Shown in pieces: positions 1 through 12,000 of a stretch of 64,000 nucleotides of DNA. The first letter of the stretch is position 1. The number at the start of each line of letters is the position of its first letter. The notes under the pieces are model-generated. The model did no database searches, was not told where the DNA came from, and saw nothing but the letters and a program-made list of their open reading frames with translations. Source of the DNA: Actinomortierella ambigua (Eukaryota; Mortierellomycota; Mortierellomycetes; Mortierellales; Mortierellaceae); NCBI GenBank assembly GCA_016098155.1, contig JAAAJB010000035.1, positions 1 through 64,000 on the forward strand, read 5' to 3'. A program made the position numbers and the translations under genes.

Positions 1-1022
1 AACAACACCGTCTCCGAGCAGAGAGGAAGAGAAGGCGTGTGAAAAAATCGCTGGAGGGAACCCTGAAGCCGAAAGGACCCGATGACAACAACACAGTTAC
101 CAGCTCCGACAGTAGTCCTGAGAGCAGCGAAAGCGAAAGCGAAGCCAACATGTCCATCGTGAGCGACACTGTCTTCACTATGTCTCCACAAGACGTGGAC
201 CACAACGTCAATCACACAGACAGTGACACGGAGCGCATCAGCACTCCCTCGCAACACCAAGTCTCAGCAACCTACGCACAGGACGATAGCGACGCCGCTT
301 CCAGCATGTCAATCTCAGTAGACTCCGCGTCTGACGACGAGCCAGACCCGTCCCTACAGAACACGGACCTCAATACCGACCACACAGACAGTGACACGGC
401 GCATGTCAGCACTCCCTCGCAACACCAAACGCCAGCAACCTACGCACAGGACGCTAGTGGTATTCCTTCCAACATGGCAGTCTCAGGAGACTCCGCGTCT
501 GACAACGAGTCAGCCCAGACCACCAAACCCCAAAAGACCCTCACACAAGGCACCTCCAACGTCATCGTCGAAACGAACAAAGTTCGGTACGATCTCTTCA
601 TCCCCGACAACCCGGCACACAACAGAGACCTCAAGACCCTTCGAGGTGGGCGAGCCCCTCTCCGCCCCCTACCAGATAAAAAAGGACGCTACACTCTGAA
701 CGACTACCTCCTCCGCTATCAGATAATCTTGGCCAGATACGACTATGTAGCCCTTCTCAGGACCCACGGCAAAGAACGCTTCCCGCCACCAACATGGGAA
801 GCACTCGTGCGACTCTTTACAGAGTCTATCCCTGGCGGTTCCTTCCAAGAAACGTGCACAGAGGTGCGCGCCCACGCACGTTCACAGACCAACCGCTGGC
901 GAGGGTGGAGTGAGGAGGAGAGACGGTTAAAAATAACACAGAGATTTTCGCTGAAGGAGGAGGTGCAGCAAGCTGGAGGTGGAGAATCATCGAATTTGCA
1001 AACGATGGTCAGTTTTGACTAA
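1..1022 (+). CDS. Partial ORF of unknown function, open at the left edge
   Basis: The frame is open from base 3 of the window to a TAA at 1020-1022, so the true start lies outside; the GTG at 39 is not a credible start. The visible part has about 340 residues. The N-terminal half is rich in Ser, Asp and Thr and holds two imperfect copies of a roughly 65-residue unit, each with HTDSDT, STPSQHQ and ATYAQD motifs. The C-terminal third is not low-complexity and carries a basic, Trp-containing stretch (NRWRGWSEEERRLK). I do not recognise the family. The stop is followed by about 200 bp of 3' sequence with an 11-bp perfect hairpin and a 13-A tract, which fits the tail of a non-LTR retroelement ORF or of an ordinary mRNA-derived copy. 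That reading is inference. Coding status is moderately likely from length and from the repeat being kept in frame. Confidence 0.45.
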   Translation, partial: QHRLRAERKRRRVKKSLEGTLKPKGPDDNNTVTSSDSSPESSESESEANMSIVSDTVFTMSPQDVDHNVNHTDSDTERISTPSQHQVSATYAQDDSDAASSMSISVDSASDDEPDPSLQNTDLNTDHTDSDTAHVSTPSQHQTPATYAQDASGIPSNMAVSGDSASDNESAQTTKPQKTLTQGTSNVIVETNKVRYDLFIPDNPAHNRDLKTLRGGRAPLRPLPDKKGRYTLNDYLLRYQIILARYDYVALLRTHGKERFPPPTWEALVRLFTESIPGGSFQETCTEVRAHARSQTNRWRGWSEEERRLKITQRFSLKEEVQQAGGGESSNLQTMVSFD

Positions 1023-1134
1023 TCGCCACCCTAGAGGTGGGACGAGTCGCTGGGTGGTAGCCCGGGGTTTCTTAGGAGGCCGCCGGTAGGAGCGCCAAAC
1101 TGTGCGGGTGTTATGCCGCGGAGGAGCTTTTTTT

Positions 1135-1158
1135 CGTACAGGCCATCTGGCCTGTACG
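1135..1158. repeat. Perfect inverted repeat (hairpin), 11-bp arms, 2-nt loop
   Basis: Arms CGTACAGGCCA (1135-1145) and TGGCCTGTACG (1148-1158) are exact reverse complements around a TC loop. It lies 112 bp after the stop of the first ORF and 69 bp before an A13 tract (1227-1239). In RNA it would be a stable stem-loop near the 3' end of the transcript. Confidence 0.8.
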
Positions 1159-1239
1159 CGTGACATTATACGTATATAGCCGTTGTCATGTATTTCCTCG
1201 CATGCCCCGTAGGACTGCTGTCAAGTAAAAAAAAAAAAA

Positions 1240-3627
1240 GTCAACTTGATGGGAAACCAAACCCACTCGAGTTGATTTAGGGGTACGAAATGCCAAAAAG
1301 GAAAGGAGAAAGGGTTTTCCGGAGCCTACTGCAATCCAAATCTGAACAGTGTTTGGCTTTAGCCTTCAGCCGAATCGCATATGGTGCCTTTCAGCAATAA
1401 CTGGTCAAAATGAAGAAAATCTTTCCAAACCCAAATCACGTGGTAAATACCCCTATATTCCACTCTCATCCCATGTGCCCTTATGTCAAAGGCACTCCGA
1501 AACACTTCCTCTTCATACACCATGTCGCGTCAGGAGAGAACACCCCTTCCTTCGGACATGGTGGCCATGGTTGGAGTTAGCTGCTTTGCCCTCTGCCTCC
1601 TTTGCTTATCATGATGCTTGCAGGAGCAATGAAACGCTCACGAGGCTTTTTTTTTTTCTGAAAAACACAAGTAAAGTCTGGAAGAAAAAACACCTTCATG
1701 CCAGCTACTTGAGATTGTGAAACAATGGTAGACTACATGCCACGACTCTCACTCCCCACCTGTCGATAAGAGCACTTTCAATTTGTCTCTTGAAGGTGTG
1801 TATGTAGGAGAAGGAAGAGGGGGTGGACGGAGAGAAGGGCTTGTTGATTCATAAAGTCGGGTTGAACCAACCCTCAACGTCTCGACTTTTCAGTCACTAC
1901 CAAAATGGGCTCTCATCTCGACATGCACATAACCTCTTACCCCTCTCCCGACCTCCACATCTCCCATGCAAGAAAACAGAGAATCTTAAGTTGGAGAAAA
2001 ATCAAACGCAAAGTTAAGACAATCTATTCTTCTGGGAAACTGTTGTACATGAGATTGGCTCGAAACCAGTTCATTTCAACCAAATCCTAAATGTTCATAA
2101 CGGCGAAGACCCAGGAGTTGGCTCTGACATTGATAAAGAGGAAGAAGAGGACGAGGAAGATGAGGAGGAAGAGGACAGCCACTTGTAGACAATAGTCGTA
2201 ACAGGTCTATTCTATCGCATCTCTCCCCTTCAAGAATACAACATTGCCCCTCCCCCCAAACGAGGCTCCAATGAGATGTGCACCTGTTTAAAAACCTCAA
2301 AATCGGCACTTTTGGACCGGGTCTTCACCCTCAGCACCACATTGTTTTTGCTTTGAGCTTTCGCCCTCAGCACAGCAGGTATTTTTACCACAATGTATAC
2401 TACGTAGTGTTCCAATGGTTGTTTGTGCCACGTACCAAGAAATAGAGTACCAACAAAAGAGCTGAACACTGGAAAAATCGATAGGACGAAATCCTCCCTG
2501 TAAAATTCGATGTGTGGGACTCGTACGCAGAGGGGACGATGAACAGAGCGGAATGCAAATAAGCTTGGGGAGAGTCCATGCTTGAAATTCCCTCATTGTA
2601 CGAATCTTATCTGAGGCAAAGTCTCTGGACAATCCATATGGTCGTAAAGTGTACAAGCTTGTGCGTCCAAGAGATTTCGGCTGCAAATTTGTTAAATGCG
2701 CAACCTTGTGATTTTCCTTGAAGACACAACCTTGTACCTTAAAAGTAGAAAGTTTCCGTCCTTATTTGGGAGGCGGCTCCTTTTTATTCCTCCCCGCTGA
2801 GGATGTCGTGGATTTGCACGCACCTGGACGTCCTTGTTTTTGGATGAAAATCCAGCAACAATGATCACGTTTCTTGGACAAAACCTCAATACCAACGTCC
2901 TCTGCGGCAATATCTTCGTCACTCTCCTCTGGGGCCTGGTGTATAGGATGAATGTCGTGATGTATCTCCACGTCATTGCTACAAGTCAGTGTTCTTTAGT
3001 GCTGTCTCTCAAAGACGAGGGAAAGTTGATTTCAGATTGGAATGAAGAAGACAAACAGGGTTCTCTTGAGGGTGAGAGTTCTGAAAAGGCCATTGGTTCG
3101 GGATGCCTTTTTTTTTTTTTTTTTTTTTTTTGGCGTAAACCTTAGATCGGCTGTAGCACGCATTGTCAATGGTGTGCCTTGTAGATTGTGTTCCCCCGTA
3201 CTGTTTGGAGAGGGCATGATGGTCCAAGTTGGCTCATGAGCACAGGCTTTGACATAGGCATTTGTGTTTTTCCTCTCCGGATCCCAGGGAATGTGCTGTA
3301 ACCACACCTGTAGCTCGGGCCACTTGGCTTTGCCTTTCAGGTCTGCCAGCCTGGCATTCCTAGCAGGCTTGGCTTCTGTCTTGTGGAAAATGGTACGAAG
3401 CACCATCAATCTCATTACATCCCTTCGCCCCCCTCTACAGGCGAGGGTTTCTACTCACTGGATTATTACGGTATTGAGCGTGGCCATCATCAAGCACAAT
3501 TAGATATAGAGATTCAAAGGTAGAGAGAGGGACGGTAACCTCGACATTGGCAAGTCTACAAAGAGTTTGCAATTCTTGTAATGATAATAGACTGCTGCAC
3601 TATTCCCCAGGAGCTGTTGTCACTAAT
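1240..3627. other. Gene-poor interval, decayed sequence
   Basis: No gene with convincing structure was seen. It contains an acidic Glu/Asp-coding stretch ending in a stop near 2187, which may be the tail of a decayed gene. It also has a 24-T run (3108-3131) which, read on the minus strand, is a poly(A) directly after a roughly 95-codon open stretch (about 3132-3415). The short ORFs are otherwise of chance quality. Confidence 0.5.
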
Positions 3628-4464
3628 CTAAAACGGAAGCTTGAGCCGGTGGCCTTGTCGCCAGTCTTCGAACGACTTTGCATCAAAGTTGTGGCCTGCC
3701 CAATGGATGACAAAATCGCCCGGTAGGTACATGCCATGGAGGGTTTTGGTGTGCCAGTAGCTGTTAAGACTGCACTGGGGTATATACTTGACGTGGCGCT
3801 CGCTTTCGTAGGAAGGATCCTCCAGGAGTTTGATCATCCAGTCCTGCTCGTTGGAATCTTTTTCCATCCTTGAAAGCAACTCACGAACGTAATTTCGTGA
3901 CCAGCTATTAACTCGGAGAAAGAACACGCCAGCGTTGAGAAAGTTGTCGTCTCGGGCGATGATGAGAGAGTATCGTGTGTCGATAAAGCGTTCGAGCTGG
4001 ATATCCATGTTGGTTATGAAGGCATCGGTGTCGATCCAAAATATCCAGTCGCTTCCACCTCGCTGAAGTTCGTCATTCAAAATCTTGATCTTCGCCCAGG
4101 CAGGGGAATAGCCTTCAGCCACCACCTCCTCAAAATATCTCGTGAAGTTGTCTCGCAGGATGTACCGGCCGTGGTGATGTGCAATGTACTCTCGGCGATT
4201 ATGGAATGCGAGACCACCGACAATTTGGCATTTGGCTCCAGGATCTTTGGTCAAGCATTGTTCGCCAGACAGCATCACAATCCTCGGTGGAGGCTGAGAC
4301 ATCCCAGAGTACTTGATGTCGACATCTGGAATACATGTTCTTGGAAGATGGTAGAAAAGGAAGGATGCGCTCGGGATGATTGCAATGAGAAGGATTGTAA
4401 ACAAGAGGACAACCCGTTTCCAGGAGCGAGGAAGTCTAATCATTGTTGTTGTAGACAGGAACAA
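3628..4464 (-). CDS. GT34 family (GMA12/MNN10-type) glycosyltransferase, type II membrane protein
   Basis: A single-exon ORF of 278 residues. A short cytosolic N-terminus is followed by one hydrophobic anchor (residues about 18-39), giving the type II topology of Golgi glycosyltransferases. The catalytic part has the family features of GT34: a conserved CQIVGGLAFHNRREY segment, the metal/nucleotide-sugar DxD motif in WIDTDAFITN (Asp145-x-Asp147), LNAGVFFLRV, and the late HWAGHN motif. Members transfer galactose or mannose to N-glycan or cell-wall mannans in the Golgi lumen using UDP-Gal or GDP-Man; which donor this copy uses cannot be told from sequence. The length suits a compact family member. 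The ATG at 4464 was chosen; a second Met at residue 8 would also keep the anchor. It is on the same strand as the large redox gene but separated by 1.6 kb, so co-transcription is unlikely. Confidence 0.88.
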   Translation of the reverse strand: MFLSTTTMIRLPRSWKRVVLLFTILLIAIIPSASFLFYHLPRTCIPDVDIKYSGMSQPPPRIVMLSGEQCLTKDPGAKCQIVGGLAFHNRREYIAHHHGRYILRDNFTRYFEEVVAEGYSPAWAKIKILNDELQRGGSDWIFWIDTDAFITNMDIQLERFIDTRYSLIIARDDNFLNAGVFFLRVNSWSRNYVRELLSRMEKDSNEQDWMIKLLEDPSYESERHVKYIPQCSLNSYWHTKTLHGMYLPGDFVIHWAGHNFDAKSFEDWRQGHRLKLPF

Positions 4465-6053
4465 AAGGTTATCTCAGCACCTTCCTTATATTGGGCGGTG
4501 ACTCGGAAAATGGATGTGACCCAGCGCTGTTGGTGCTCTCATCGAAGGCTAGCATTCCCGACGAGAAGCTTCTCTCAACCACTCGCCACCACGAGTCAGC
4601 TTGACGGGTCGCTCTTCCATTGGCCCAAAAAAAGCACTTGAGACCACTCAGACCCGAATCCACAGTGGCAAAAGGCTACGCATGCGCTCTTCCTGACTTC
4701 CTGAGCTGCGAGTGAGGCGAGGGACGAGGCTACATGGACAGCGAGTATGTGGAAACCCGGCGCTTGCCAAAGTTGACCGAAACTCTAATTTTTACAAGTT
4801 GATTTTGGAAACAACGATGTCACTGAGCTTCAAAATTGAAAAGTGGGCGGCCATGATCCTTCTTGAGGAACACACGAGGTTTTCGATAGACTCGTAGGTC
4901 TACTTACAAGCAATCAACAGGTTCTTGAAACGATGGGTTATGCAGGCGCAACGCGGTGGAAAACAAACAGACTGTCTATCGCGTTGCTCCACGAGCACGC
5001 GTAGAACTATCCCTTCCTTTGTAAGCCAGTTTAAATTTGATGGCCACAAGTACAAGTGAATGTTGCGCACCGGTGGCATATGGCGTGGGTTTGCATTGCT
5101 CGTACTATTCCAACTTGTCGCCGACAGCAATACAAGTGTCGTCTGCAAGGCTTCTCGTGAAAATGCAAGCCGATAGGATGCATTAGGACAGAATCTGTTC
5201 GCTGCTGATCTTGGTGACATACGCCGCCCTCTTGGCTGATCTCTGGGATTGGTGCTCTTGATTTTTTTTCTTCCTGCCTCGTGTCTTGACCCTATAGTCC
5301 AAAGTGCACTTCTTGCCTGAGACTCTTGGCTTTTCGAGTAGACATAGCCTTGGTCGCTTTGTATTTAAGGTGAGGGGGTCACAAGAAGGTAGTGCCGTTG
5401 CCAGCCTACCCCTCACTGAACATCGAGTTGGGGTGGATGGATTTTCCATTTATTTATTAATCGGTGTCTTATTAGGCACCATTACTATGATAGTTGGCGT
5501 TCTTGACATGGTTGCTGGAGGTGAGGAAACAACACGGTCCCTTCCTTCTTGGTGTCATGGGAGGTGTTTCCCAAATGTCTGCAGGGGTCTGGATTTAACA
5601 GGCACGGTATCGTAGTAAACGCATTCCTCATTGTTCAAAAGACTCCCCCCTTGTTCGCTTATACGACGTATGGTTTTTGACGTGTCTCTCTCGATCAGTG
5701 TATTAAGAGCATACTTCGGAATTGACCCTTCATTCGCAAAAGACCCTTAAAGCGTGCCGAAAGGTCAGGGAGTACTGCTGAGTGAGAGGCGGCTAGGAGT
5801 GCGTGCCATGCAGTGGAGGCCAGCTCACTGAAGGGGCCGTCTATGGATGAATGAGGAGTGGACGGGTGGAGGAACTCATGGAGATAGCCAGGAAGTGGGA
5901 GAGGGAGGGGAGGGGGATGTAAAGAACTTAGAGTGAGCACGAGTAACAGGTTTTAGCCGTAGTGGATTTTATGAGTTAACTTTGGTGCGATTATTTAGAA
6001 AGGAACATTTTCTGACAGCTTCGCTATAAATTACTGTGGGGGATCTTCTCTCT
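4465..6053. other. Intergenic interval with a dispersed-repeat fragment
   Basis: No supported gene. A stretch at about 4560-4680 resembles one at about 59410-59530: both have a shared GAGAAG.TTCTC start, CTCGCCACC, a GGCACTTGAG-like core and ...ACAGTG(A/G)CAAA(A/G)GGCTAC. This points to an interspersed repeat. A lysine/arginine-rich minus ORF at 5183-5449 has no recognisable family. Confidence 0.4.
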
Positions 6054-9000
6054 TTAGGTCATCAACACTCGATTCCTAGCCGGGAAGCGCAGGTCATTGA
6101 GGCCATCACTCGCACACTCCATCATGCGAGGTGGACCACTAATGACTAGTCGTGAGGACGGCCGGCACAGCACGTTCCAGTATTCGACAGTGCCACTATT
6201 ACCACCACCACCGCCGCCGCCCACAAAGTCGTTGCTCGACCGCGGCAGCCCTGGAGAGGGCAGATCTGCATATGACACTGTCCGGCTGTCCCTTGAAGAT
6301 GGTGGTGGATGGGTGCTTTGACTTTGGACGCCGGTGTTGTAGTGCTGAGGATGGTGATCGTTCTCGGGCACCAAATACTGTAGCTCCTCAGCATCTTCGT
6401 GTGGACCAGGCTGTTGCTGCCGGATACGAGGAGGGATGCGTGGTGGCAGTATTCCTCCTCCTCCTTGCTGCTGTGGAAGCTGCTGGATCTCCGTAGTCGT
6501 TGCTGGTGGAGGTGGGGGTGGACGAGAGGCTAGCGATTGCTGGGATGGCCAATGCGGCGGAGGGAAGGCCGGTGAAGTCGGTTGGCTCATGTTGCCCAAG
6601 TTGCTCAGGTGTGTGACCTCAGGTTCGAGTACGATGGTTGAAGGCGTCAAGGGGGGCGAGAACGATGGCCGACCAGCATCGACACCCGGTTTTGTTGGGT
6701 AAAAGGAGCCTCCAGAACGACGGCGTTGGGCTTTGGCGATCGTTAACAACCACTGTTGTAGCATCTTGGTATTGAGCTCGCCTACCAGCTCGACGCCGTC
6801 ACAGCCGGTGGCCATTTTGTGCACGCCCTCCTTGATCGCGTATGTGATGTGCAGCATGCCATTGGATTGTTCAACCAACGTGTCGAGGTACGGGCCCGCA
6901 ATGATGTCCTTGGGACTCTGGTTCAGATACAGGAGGTACATGGCAAAACCGCGGTCGAGAGTGGACGCATGATGGAGATGATACTGGATCAGTTGCAACA
7001 TGGGTGTCACGCCTGTGCCACCGGCCACCATCATGAGCAAAGACCAACAGCCTCGCTCGGGATCGGCGGGGTTCAACAGCACGCGCTGGATAGTGGGCTT
7101 GCCAAACTCGTCTTCTTCTATGTTGTTGTTGATTTCCCCACCAGAGTCGTAGCCTCCTCCCCCGCTCAAGTAGTCGCCCTTGGCCCGCTGTCGGATCGCT
7201 TGGTCGAATGGTCCTCGGACGCGGACTTCGTAGCCTGGAATCTTCTTGTCCTATTGGTTGGACATTTCATTCCCAGCAGAGCGCCTCATTAGTACACTTT
7301 CTTTTTCTCATATTGGAAAACAATGCACTTGCCAAACCACATTCTCTCCTTGATCTCTCATTCACACCCCCCCCCTCTGCAGCCCTTCATTCCTGTTCCG
7401 ACTCCCCATTTCTTGATACAAGAAACTCACCAAGAACCGAGACACAAGCCCATGAGGATAAATCCTAACCAGGAGCGTAAAATCCTCCATGTTGCCCTCG
7501 ACAGGTGTATAAGCACGGGTGATAAGCTGACCCTGGGCGACGCACTGGATCTCAACATAATCACCGGGCAAGAACGGTTTCCGCAGATCCGGGTTGTCGC
7601 TGGTCGACCAAGGTTGGACAGATCGGAACGTGAACCGGCGGACAGGCCGCGGGGCCTGTTCACTCGACACGGTCGCTTTGCCCGTCATGATGTAGCGTCG
7701 GAAGACGCGGTTGGACTGGATCACAGGCATGGGCACGACGGCGACCGACATGCGCTTGCGATGAGTGACCGGAGTCGACAAGTGGCCACCACTCGATGAA
7801 GAAGAAGAGGTAAATGGAGGAGGAGGAGTAAGAAGAGAAGGAGATGCAAGGCCTCCAAATGGAACCATACTGTCTCGACGGGAAGTGCTCAGACCAACGC
7901 CCCCTAAATCGTCCGATTTCATGTTCCGGTCGAGGATGGCGATGCAGTACGTGGCCAGACGGGAAATGGCGCGGATGGAATGTGTGTGCGTCGTGAGAGG
8001 GCGACGCAGCGGTTGACTAGCACTCGATCGGATCGCCGTAGTCGAGTTTGTGTTGAGGCGGTCAATATATCGCATTAGCTGGCGGAGCTTGTCGACGAGC
8101 CTATCCGTGAGGGACGGGGCCTCGGCTAAGGGATCATCTCGGGCGTGGGCATCGGCGGTCGCGTTCGTGGTAAAGCCGCGGCAGAATGCCGACAGCCTTT
8201 TTGCGCCGGTGGGGGTTGCTGCGGAGGGCGAGATGGGAGGCAGATGATCGAGATAGGCCAGTTCTTTGGGCAGGTTCGTGGTAAACTCCTGAGAGGCCAA
8301 CAGACCTGCCTGGAATGATCTTGAGCCGCTGAGGGATGGACTGCGGCGGAGACTGTTCATGGATGAGAGCTCCATATCTCCGTCTTCCAGAAGGCCTTTT
8401 TCTTTGCGTCGGTGATTGATTACATAGTCGTCGTCGTAGTGGCCATAGAGATCCGCTGTGATGTCCGTTCCAATGGCACGCTGCAGAACTTTGGCGCCTC
8501 CTGGATGAGAGTTTATCCAACTGCGAATGTCAAACACATAGTCATCGACTACCACAAGCTTTGCGCCGGATAGCACGCGCTCATTGATTTCGTTCCACGT
8601 CATCTTTGGCTATTATTTAACAAAAAAAAAAAAAACATCCTACATCGTTAATGCTTCCTGCTCTTTTACCATAAAGAATAAAACAAGGAAGCACCAGCAT
8701 CTCTTCTCTATTGACGCTTACCCAACTGGAAGGAAGCTTCTTGAGGGACTGCTTGTTGCCAGGGGTCAAAAAATCGCCGACGCGAATGGCTTTTGTACCC
8801 TTTTTAACACGACCTGTATTATGCCAGTAGACATGGTAGATGCAGACGCCGATAACCATGGCTGCCAAGTAAACCAGATAGGCAATAATCCATCTTTGAG
8901 GAGATGGATAGGCAACCATACCAAGGTAGATGTTGTACCAAGCAAGGAACAAAAGTGATGAGCCCATGATGCGATGGACCCACTTGATCACCAAGGCGAC

Positions 9001-12000
9001 GCCGCGGTTGGCGTGCTCGATCCTTTCCATGCTGTAAATGACAACAAGACCTAGGCCGACCTGTCCGACAACCAACGCGAGAATCGTGACGCCGATGCTG
9101 AAAAAAATAAAGTAGGAGTAATTTGGTTATATGGTGAGGAAACGTACGACAAATCCACACGTGTTTCGATATCATCTTCTTACATGCTGGTCACTGAGGA
9201 CGGCCTCTTTTTTCACGTTACTTACTACTTGTGAGACTGCCCACGGCCAGGTGTAGATGTCGAGATAGCTGCCGTAGCCAAAGATGTGATGGAGACGCCT
9301 GTCAAGACTTGAATGTATCGGTGAATGTTGATGGCGTTGGCGAGACTATGTTTGTGGTATCGTACGATGAAAACTGAGAGAGGAAAGGCGACTCTATGTG
9401 CCAAGAACCGATGAAGGTATATGGTAAATGCTGCAAGAACTTTTTGTACTATAGCAATTCTTGGCTTCTACGCTTGTCTGCAAGTAGCGAATTTTTCAAA
9501 CTTACCCCCAACAGATGAACATGCCGATTCCATGGTACTTGTGTGTATTGACTGGGTCATTGCTGAGGCCAGAAGAGACTGCTGATGTGAAGAAGTTTAC
9601 TGAATAATATCCACGAGCATCGCCAGTTCCGTGATATCTATGCGGACAAAATCGAGAAAAATGGGGATTAGTCGTTCTATTCTGAGTGAGTGTGTGATGG
9701 CTTTCCCCAGTATGTGTGTTGCAGGACAGGACCAGTTAACATACGTAACCTGCTTGGTGCTTGACTGAGCATAGAGGGCTGAGAATGAGGGTCAATTTAA
9801 CAGTGTGTGAGCTACCATGCTGGTGTTTCTTTCCACATAAGTATGCACTTCTTCTCCCTCCCCTTTCCACTCATTCTTCTTTTTGAAGCATGCATTATAC
9901 CATAAAAGTTCTTAGAGGAGCTGATATCAATTCCGTTGGTGCTGAGAGGATGATCCCATGACACTATCAAAGGCTGACCGCTGGAAGGGATTGGCAGGGT
10001 CCGGATAATGCTCTCACGTCGTGGGATTGTCGCAATACCCTGAGAGACGTACTTTTGTAACATCAAGCCGCCATCCTGATTGTCTACGACGTAGAAGAGA
10101 GCGCCCGCCTAGAGACAGCCAGCATAGAGAGGGAGGAGGTCATAATGATCAAAATGAAGTCTGCACTATACAGGGTCGTTTCCCTTTTGCCCTAATTTGA
10201 TGTCATGGGTTATCTTTGTGTGCATAGGTGCATGTGTCTCGACCCCCTTACCATGTTTGGATTCGGTCCAATACCGAAGCCTACCCAGCCGACTTCTCCA
10301 GTGACAGTCATCGTGAAAGTGATGCTATCTGACTTGGTGACCCAGTTGAGCCTGTAAGTGGGTGTGAACTGGATCTGAAATTTGCCCATGCGCCTTTCCA
10401 GACCCAAGTTCGGCATGTGTTTCCACACGTTTTCGGGCAACACCGTTCCATCCCGGAAATAGCCCAGCATAAACGAGCGCAACGTCGTGCTCTGGACGGC
10501 CCGCAGCACCCCTGGTTCCAACATGTTGGGCCTATTGTACCAGAAGCGGTCGGACGATCGGATGGTCCAAAATTGCCTGTAGATGGATTCCCAGAACAAC
10601 GGCCCGAGGTTTGAGCCTGGCAGATGTGTCTCCAATAGGGCGCCGACGATTGTCTCGACCTTGTCCACGGACCCGTAGAGGCTCTGGAGCGTTTGTTGGA
10701 TGGCCGGGTTGGATGAGATCTGATCAAAACTGGTCGCTGGGGACAACCCAAACAGCTTGCGTGCATCGTTGTAGAGTGGGAGACCGTGGTCACGCGAACG
10801 CAGGATGTCAAGCTGGGCCAGGTCGAATGGCCGGCCAGCCACGTTGATCGAGTTGCGCGTCTCATCCGAGTAGTAGATGTCGACCTCTTCCTGCGTTTGC
10901 CGGGCGCAGAGTCGTGCAATGGTCTCCACGCCATAATCCTCAATCAAACGCGGATTGCGAAGATCCCGCAGGGTCAGTGTGGTGAGGTACTGGTCGTTCT
11001 TATCCAATATTTGGTATTTATCGCTCAACTCCGAGTGTCCGTACCTATGGAGGGGGAGGGTTGTTGGAAAGCCCGGTCATAAAAGGTTAGTTAGTGGAGA
11101 GCTTTTTTTGACTGTGATCTACCTGGCTCTTGGTGAGTTGCTGTTGTCCGCCGCCGCAAATATTTCTTTTTGGGACTTGCTCATGTTGATTAATGATATC
11201 TCACCGGAACGAAGCTGTAGCGAAAAATGTGTCAATGCCTGGGGTGGCTGTTGGATTGTAGGAGTCTGAGCTTGATGGGGGCTATCCAGTGAGTAGGTAC
11301 AGGTTGTTTGGGTAAGTTTTTCTTCTGGTCAAGAGAGACGGAAAGACGGAGAGAGAGGGGGGGGGGAGGGGAGAAGGTAGTTTTCAAATGGCGACAATGG
11401 CACATACCTGTAGTGTCTGACCGAGAATCGTTCCCAAGTACTCGGTGTAGGTAAAATGTTGGAACAGGGCAATGATGTAGGCTCTTGTCTGCTCAAACGC
11501 GTCGTCGTCAGATAGGGTAGGGGTTTGGCTCTTGAGACGGGCGCAGTAAGTGTTGTGCTCTCGAAGAAAGATGGTGACTATCATCGCAACAAGGGTGTCC
11601 TGTGCCCGAGTGGAAGTAGATCCAAAGTCGTATCGGCTAGAGTTTTGTTGTTGCAGTGGAGGGTAATCCTGGCCATCTTTGCCCTTACTGACTCGCATTC
11701 TGCAGCCTTGAGGCTCTCTGAGACGCTGTACTACCTCTACACTGCTGCCATAGAGGAAGGAAGCATCTAGAAAAGATGTGACCATGTTTATACCAGTCCG
11801 GATGCGCTGACCTCCCGGTCCTGTCATGGGTTCTGTGAGGTTGAAAGGGAGTGGTCCATTGAGCACAAATGCTCCCGGTGACTGGTATTGAGCGTCATCT
11901 GTCGGCATTGGGATAGAAGTAGGAATGCTTCCAGACGAGTCGGCTAGGTCCAAGCTCACCATGTGTCCCCACAGTGTCACCTATGTGTTGTAAGGAACTC

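Noticed and set aside
3108..3415. Minus-strand fragment followed by a 24-A tract, considered as a second TPRT insertion
   Set aside because: No target-site duplication could be found around it; left as possible but unsupported.
5183..5449. Basic minus-strand ORF that at first looked histone-like
   Set aside because: No alignment to a histone fold or other family could be supported; the composition alone is not evidence.
10210..11028. Treating the redox exons as six or seven separate genes
   Set aside because: Every junction has GT/AG sites and keeps frame, and family motifs such as FRYGHS and HKYIG are completed only after splicing.
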